Below are positions 60,605 to 64,000 of a stretch of DNA of 64,000 nt, one piece after another. The notes under the pieces are model-generated. The model had not been told where the DNA came from. It did no database searches and saw only the letters and a list, made by a program, of their open reading frames with translations. Position numbers and translations under genes: made by a program. Within the stretch, counting starts at the first letter, position 1. Each line of letters opens with the position of its first letter. This DNA is from Methanobacteriaceae archaeon (GTDB lineage: Archaea; Methanobacteriota; Methanobacteria; Methanobacteriales; Methanobacteriaceae), in the NCBI GenBank assembly GCA_027318585.1, contig DAHVOW010000007.1:1-64000 (forward strand), written 5' to 3'.

Positions 60605-60946
60605 TTAGCTCTGGTTGTTGCGGTTTTTCTGACCATAGCGATGCTGGTCTCCGTCACAATCACCACAGTTTCCGGCGTTGTTATTTTTTTGACCGTATTG
60701 GTGTTGTTCCCCGTTACCGCTGTTTTTCTGACCATGCTGGTATTTGTGCTGGTCTCCGTCACAGTCACAGTCACCATTGGATTTGCAGTTGGTCTTATCG
60801 CACGTTTTTTGTGCCGTGCTGGTCTGGGTTTGAGTGGTAGTCTGGTTTTGCACCTGATCAGTGGTGTTGTTAGTCTGGGTCAGGGCAAAGGCCGGTACCA
60901 CGCTGATCATCATGACCAGGGCACAGAGTACTGCTACTTTTTTCAC
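60605..60946 (-). CDS. Secreted Asn/Gln/His-rich repeat protein
   Basis: About 113 residues from a GTG at 60946, which has GGAGGTG 7 nt upstream. Signal peptide (KKVAVLCALVMMISVVPAFA), then Thr/Gln/Asn-rich sequence and three units resembling DGDQHKYQHGQKN, with Cys in TCDKTNCKSNGDCDCDGD and NCGDCDGD. His/Asp/Cys density suggests metal binding. The frame is open to 61009, but those extra residues precede the signal. Lineage-specific; function unknown. Confidence 0.65.
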   Translation of the reverse strand: MKKVAVLCALVMMISVVPAFALTQTNNTTDQVQNQTTTQTQTSTAQKTCDKTNCKSNGDCDCDGDQHKYQHGQKNSGNGEQHQYGQKNNNAGNCGDCDGDQHRYGQKNRNNQS

Positions 60947-61033
60947 GATTTTCACCTCCGATCTTGGGTAAAATAAAATAAGACTGGATAATATAAAGGA
61001 TTTTTCCAAGTTTACACCCAGATCTCTACCAGA

Positions 61034-61381
61034 TTAAACCCGGGTCACCCAGATCAGGATCAGGAAGGCGAAAAATTCTATTATATTCAAAAAGAAGATG
61101 GGAAGGCCCATCCCTGGCCCCCGGAAGCTCTGGTAGTATAGTAGAAATCCGGTGAAAAGCACGTTCTGCAGTAAGAGTAACAGGGCGAAGGCTAGAAGTC
61201 CGAAGGTGAATTTGGATTTGAATTCCCGGTAGCTTTGCAGGTACATGTATATTAGAATGATTAACAGGCCTATGTTGGCAAGTCCCACCACGATATCAAG
61301 AGTTAAGAATTGAGAGTTCGCCAGCCCCATCCCGGCTCCTGCTTGTTTTCCATGTCCTACCTGCATCTTGATCACCTTCAT
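61034..61381 (-). CDS. Three-helix membrane protein
   Basis: A 115-residue membrane protein with three hydrophobic segments (about 27-48, 58-80, 92-112) and a Gly/His/Lys-rich N-terminal end. It overlaps the upstream winged-helix gene by 4 nt. Such regulator/membrane-protein pairs are common in methanogens; the membrane protein may sense or be the regulated product. Not recognised further. Confidence 0.65.
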   Translation of the reverse strand: MKVIKMQVGHGKQAGAGMGLANSQFLTLDIVVGLANIGLLIILIYMYLQSYREFKSKFTFGLLAFALLLLLQNVLFTGFLLYYQSFRGPGMGLPIFFLNIIEFFAFLILIWVTRV

Positions 61382-61659
61382 TTCTTACTTTTACTGAGAA
61401 TTTCCAAAAATAGGGAGTAATTTTCCTCCAGATCATTGGATAAAAAGTACTGGGCTCCATACTTCTCCACCGCAGACTTCACAATTAACTTATGATCCTC
61501 CAAGACATCCACGTGATGTTTGATGGTCTTGTAATCAAGTTCAAGTTCTCGGGAAAGCTGATTAACATTATAGGGCCGGTCATGGATGGCCTGGATAATC
61601 CGGGCCCGATTGAGCCCACCCCTGCTACCCGCAATCAGATACCATAGAACCCTCTTCAT
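61378..61659 (-). CDS. Winged-helix transcription regulator (ArsR-like)
   Basis: About 93 residues. The DNA-binding domain reads RARIIQAIHDRPYNVNQLSRELELDYKTIKHHVDVLEDHKLI in parts, with recognition helix YKTIKHHVDVL. The start ATG at 61659 (MKRVLWYLIAG) has GGTG 4 nt upstream; the frame is open to 61746 but the extra part is atypical. Coupled with the three-helix membrane protein. Confidence 0.82.
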   Translation of the reverse strand: MKRVLWYLIAGSRGGLNRARIIQAIHDRPYNVNQLSRELELDYKTIKHHVDVLEDHKLIVKSAVEKYGAQYFLSNDLEENYSLFLEILSKSKK

Positions 61660-61856
61660 AAAACACCACATGCCAATGTCGATAGAAATTATATGAGTTT
61701 TAATACCTAAAATCAGTTTTCTTGTTTCGGGTATCAATATCTTCAATTAATTGATAGGCATGATCTCTTCCATGCCCACCCCAGAATGGAAGTTCCTAGT
61801 TCTTTAAACAGCGTTCAATGGGGGAAAATTCGATCCGGTCATTGCGGGCCAGGCAT

Positions 61857-62364
61857 TTATTCGACTTCAAAACTGTCGATTATGACTTGGAAGTTCTCAT
61901 CATCAAACTCCTCTTTCGGGGCCTCGAATAAGAGTTCGTAGGTATTGTTGTTTTTGCTGAAGGTTATGGTTTCCACTTTATAGCCCCACATGGGTGGCCA
62001 TATGCTGTACACATCAAAGACCTGTAGGTGGGCGTCCTGGCCATCGATGGTGATGGTCTGGTTGGATATTTTAGTCCAACCAAGGGGATTAATAGTTATA
62101 TTCATCTGGTTTTGCATCCCTTCCTCTGATATGCCATAATTGGGGGTTATCTGGACCTGGAATGGTGATATGCTGAGAAATGAAAATCCAGGTTTTGAGG
62201 CAGAAATGATGTCGCTCGTGTTTAGTTTATTCGTAGGATATGGTCCTGGAGGAGGGATAATTAAAACTAACACCATTAATAGAATAATTACTGGTGTTAT
62301 TATCACTGGCACTGACAATGCCAGTGACTGAGACCATTAATGCGAGAACTAGAAAGCTAACCAC
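61857..62364 (-). pseudogene. Frameshifted PsbP-like secreted protein
   Basis: The N-terminal part is read in one frame from GTG 62364: signal peptide VVSFLVLALMVSVTGIVSAS, then NYSINGVSFNYPSSRTISYE and a stop at 62227-62229. The rest continues in another frame as PTNKLNTSDIISAS... to FQVIIDSFEVE (stop at 61857). The joined protein (about 165 residues) fits PsbP-like secreted proteins of Methanobacterium. Dropping one base near 62232 joins TISY to NKLNTSD. It may be a real broken gene or a sequence error. Confidence 0.7.
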
Positions 62365-62488
62365 GATTTTCCCGATTTTTCTTCAGATACCATCATATAC
62401 ACCTAGTCCAATAGTAAGTTATTTATTAATACTTTTCATATATAATAGAATACTTACTCTATGTTTTTAACCAGAAGGGTGTATTATT

Positions 62489-63322
62489 ATGAACATCAAG
62501 GACATCATTGTTGATTCGGCCCAGTATCCCCTTTCTGACCTGAAAAAATTTTTTATACTGGTAATTATCCTTTTGATCACGCAGTTATGGGTTTTAGCTT
62601 CTTCATTTGATGCAGCACAGTTACTAATTTGGATTTTGATGTTAACTGGTTTTATAGCCGGATTTTTAGTTAACGGCTACTTCTTTAGAATTATTGAATA
62701 CGCCCTTGAAGATCGGGTGGTTTTACCTGATTTTACGGACTGGAGCACTATGTTCCTGGATGGATTAAAGGTATTTCTGGTGGAAGTATTATATTTGCTT
62801 CCAGCTATCCTGGTTGCAATTTTTCTTTTAATCTCTTCTGCGGGGTATTTAGCAGCTGAGGGTTTTGAATTAAATGCGTTGCTACTCAGTTTAGCCCAGT
62901 CTAAAATCCTGGAATTAATATTAAATGTAATTATAATTTTAACCCAAACTCACCTACCCCCAGAATATCTGTATGGACTAGTTTACCTCCTGGTAATCTC
63001 TCCCCTCTTTTTCTTGGCCCTAGGTCTTATGGCCAACTACGACGGGGAACTGAGGGCGGCATTTAGATTCCGCGAAATATTCAATGATATAGCGGGAATT
63101 GGATGGATTAAGTTAATAACTTGGTATTTAGTTACTGGCCTTGTCGTACTCCTGACAATTGTGGTTTTAATTGTTTTACTATCCTACATTTTATCTGTTG
63201 TTGGTTTGGATATATTCTATACAGTTGCGGATGTCCTTTATTATGTCATCTTAGCCTACTTTTACCTATTTTTGGCCCGATCATTAGCTTTGATTTACAT
63301 TTCAGGACAGAAATCATTGTAG
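62489..63322 (+). CDS. DUF4013-type membrane protein
   Basis: A 277-residue integral membrane protein with about six hydrophobic helices. The pattern of a short amphipathic N-terminus (MNIKDIIVDSAQYPLSDLKK), GYFFRIIEYALEDRVVLPDFTDWSTMFLDGLK in parts and a long C-terminal set of helices fits DUF4013, of unknown function, frequent in Methanobacteria. Single gene with GAAGGGTG upstream. Confidence 0.75.
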   Translation: MNIKDIIVDSAQYPLSDLKKFFILVIILLITQLWVLASSFDAAQLLIWILMLTGFIAGFLVNGYFFRIIEYALEDRVVLPDFTDWSTMFLDGLKVFLVEVLYLLPAILVAIFLLISSAGYLAAEGFELNALLLSLAQSKILELILNVIIILTQTHLPPEYLYGLVYLLVISPLFFLALGLMANYDGELRAAFRFREIFNDIAGIGWIKLITWYLVTGLVVLLTIVVLIVLLSYILSVVGLDIFYTVADVLYYVILAYFYLFLARSLALIYISGQKSL

Positions 63323-63395
63323 ACTCTTTTTTCACCCTCTGTAAAAGTGAGGAAAGTTTATAATGATGAGTTTTAATAATTAACACCGTGATAAA

Positions 63396-64000
63396 ATGAG
63401 TTCTGATAAATCCAAAGCACTGGTATTAAGTGGTGGAGGCATTACCGGCATCGCCTGGGAAATAGGTCTTCTGTTGGGATTGGAAGAGGGAGGAGTAGAT
63501 GTCACCGCAGTGGACCTTATTGTTGGGACTTCAGCGGGTTCCAGTGTAGGGGCCCAGATCACCAGTGGCCTCAGCTTGGAAGAACTCTACCAGCTGCAAC
63601 TGGTACCCATCCAGGAAACCATGGAAAGACCGGTGGAGTTTGATGGTAACCAGTTCCGTCAGATGATGGCTGCGGCCATTATGAGCTCCCCCGACCCCCA
63701 GACAGCCCGGATAAGAATTGGAGAAGCAGCCCTAGACGCCCCTACCATGTCTGAAGAGGAGCGCCTGGAGTTACTGGCCTCCCGGCTGCCTAGCCAAGAA
63801 TGGGCTGAAGAAATTCGGCTGGTTATTAACACCGTTGATGCCCAGACTGGGGAATGGGTAGCCCTTGACCGAGACTCCGGAGTTTCACTTCTTCTGGCCG
63901 TGGCGGCCAGTTCCGCAGTCCCTGGTCTTTATCCACCCACCACCATCAAGGAGCGTAAATATATCGACGGAGGAATGAGTTCCGGAACCAACGCCGATGT
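63396..64000 (+). CDS. Patatin-like phospholipase (partial, runs off the window)
   Basis: At least 201 residues. Patatin motifs: oxyanion block LSGGGITGIAWEIG (about 11-24), nucleophile elbow VGTSAGSS with Ser at 46, and DGGMSSGTNAD near the window end, which carries the catalytic Asp. The ATG at 63396 has GTGAT about 6 nt upstream. The 3' end is outside the window. Membrane-lipid or acyl hydrolase activity is inferred; archaeal ether lipids make the substrate unclear. Confidence 0.85.
   Translation, partial: MSSDKSKALVLSGGGITGIAWEIGLLLGLEEGGVDVTAVDLIVGTSAGSSVGAQITSGLSLEELYQLQLVPIQETMERPVEFDGNQFRQMMAAAIMSSPDPQTARIRIGEAALDAPTMSEEERLELLASRLPSQEWAEEIRLVINTVDAQTGEWVALDRDSGVSLLLAVAASSAVPGLYPPTTIKERKYIDGGMSSGTNAD

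Noticed and set aside
60515..60976. Plus-strand frame of 153 residues opposite the secreted repeat protein
   Set aside because: It is the antisense of low-complexity Asn/Gln/His-rich coding sequence and has no ribosome site. The minus-strand gene has a signal peptide, a ribosome site and a terminator.
62305..62330. Inverted repeat CACTGGCA/TGCCAGTG as a regulatory hairpin
   Set aside because: It lies within the signal-peptide coding part of the frameshifted gene and is probably due to codon content.

Overview
The window is chromosomal DNA of a methanogenic archaeon of the order Methanobacteriales, most likely a Methanobacterium or close relative. Evidence: a split RNA polymerase B subunit (B'' and B') followed by A', A'', L30e, NusA, S12, S7, EF-2, EF-1alpha and S10; the component A2 activator of methyl-coenzyme M reductase; F420 genes (cofD, cofE, arfA); archaetidylserine synthesis genes; GatDE; TTG/GTG starts with GGTGA-type ribosome sites; and TATA-box promoters. 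No rRNA, insertion sequence or CRISPR array was seen.

Layout. 1-5.1 kb: gatD-gatE, thioredoxin reductase and an endonuclease IV-like protein. 5.2-8.1 kb (minus): a redox-stress operon, rubredoxin - hybrid cluster protein - cupin - Cys-rich protein - MsvR-like regulator, with two MsvR-type boxes at its promoter. 8.3-9.4 kb: an AAA ATPase. 9.5-13.4 kb (minus): hemA, precorrin-2 dehydrogenase, a methanogenesis-marker-9-like gene and atwA, joining tetrapyrrole (F430) supply to activation of the F430 enzyme. 13.5-17.6 kb (minus): a Dus-like barrel, arfA, cofD, a 50-residue ORF, cofE and purO. 17.7-21.3 kb (minus): a protein of unknown function, MreB-like actin, RNase HII and ExbB/ExbD. 21.6-26.5 kb: archaetidylserine decarboxylase and synthase, a DUF515 protein, a secreted protein with a sortase-like tail, a sortase, and MptD. 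26.6-30.5 kb: korDABC-sucC. 30.5-35 kb: membrane and secreted proteins, Taw1 and a repeat-bearing transglutaminase-like protein. 35.3-37.2 kb: tpiA-pgk. 37.3-51.8 kb: five tRNAs and the RNA polymerase/translation operon, closed by tRNA-Ser.

51.8-60 kb is the accessory part. It holds an Abi_C-like protein, a two-gene system resembling lambda RexA/RexB, a divergent type IIG restriction-modification enzyme with an AT-rich specificity segment, small orphan proteins and a Panacea/RelE-like toxin-antitoxin pair. 60-64 kb has lineage-specific secreted and membrane proteins, one broken by a frameshift, and the start of a patatin-like phospholipase.

Most notable observations: (1) the RexAB-like pair; (2) an insertion of about 115 residues in RNA polymerase A' that reads like the helical lid of DnaK; (3) the self-contained MsvR-type operon; (4) a sortase next to its probable substrate; (5) paired palindromes around the purO TATA box; (6) three genes whose only well-placed start codons are near-cognate (ATT, ATA, ACG). 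All family assignments come from reading motifs and remembered family sequences; no database search was run.
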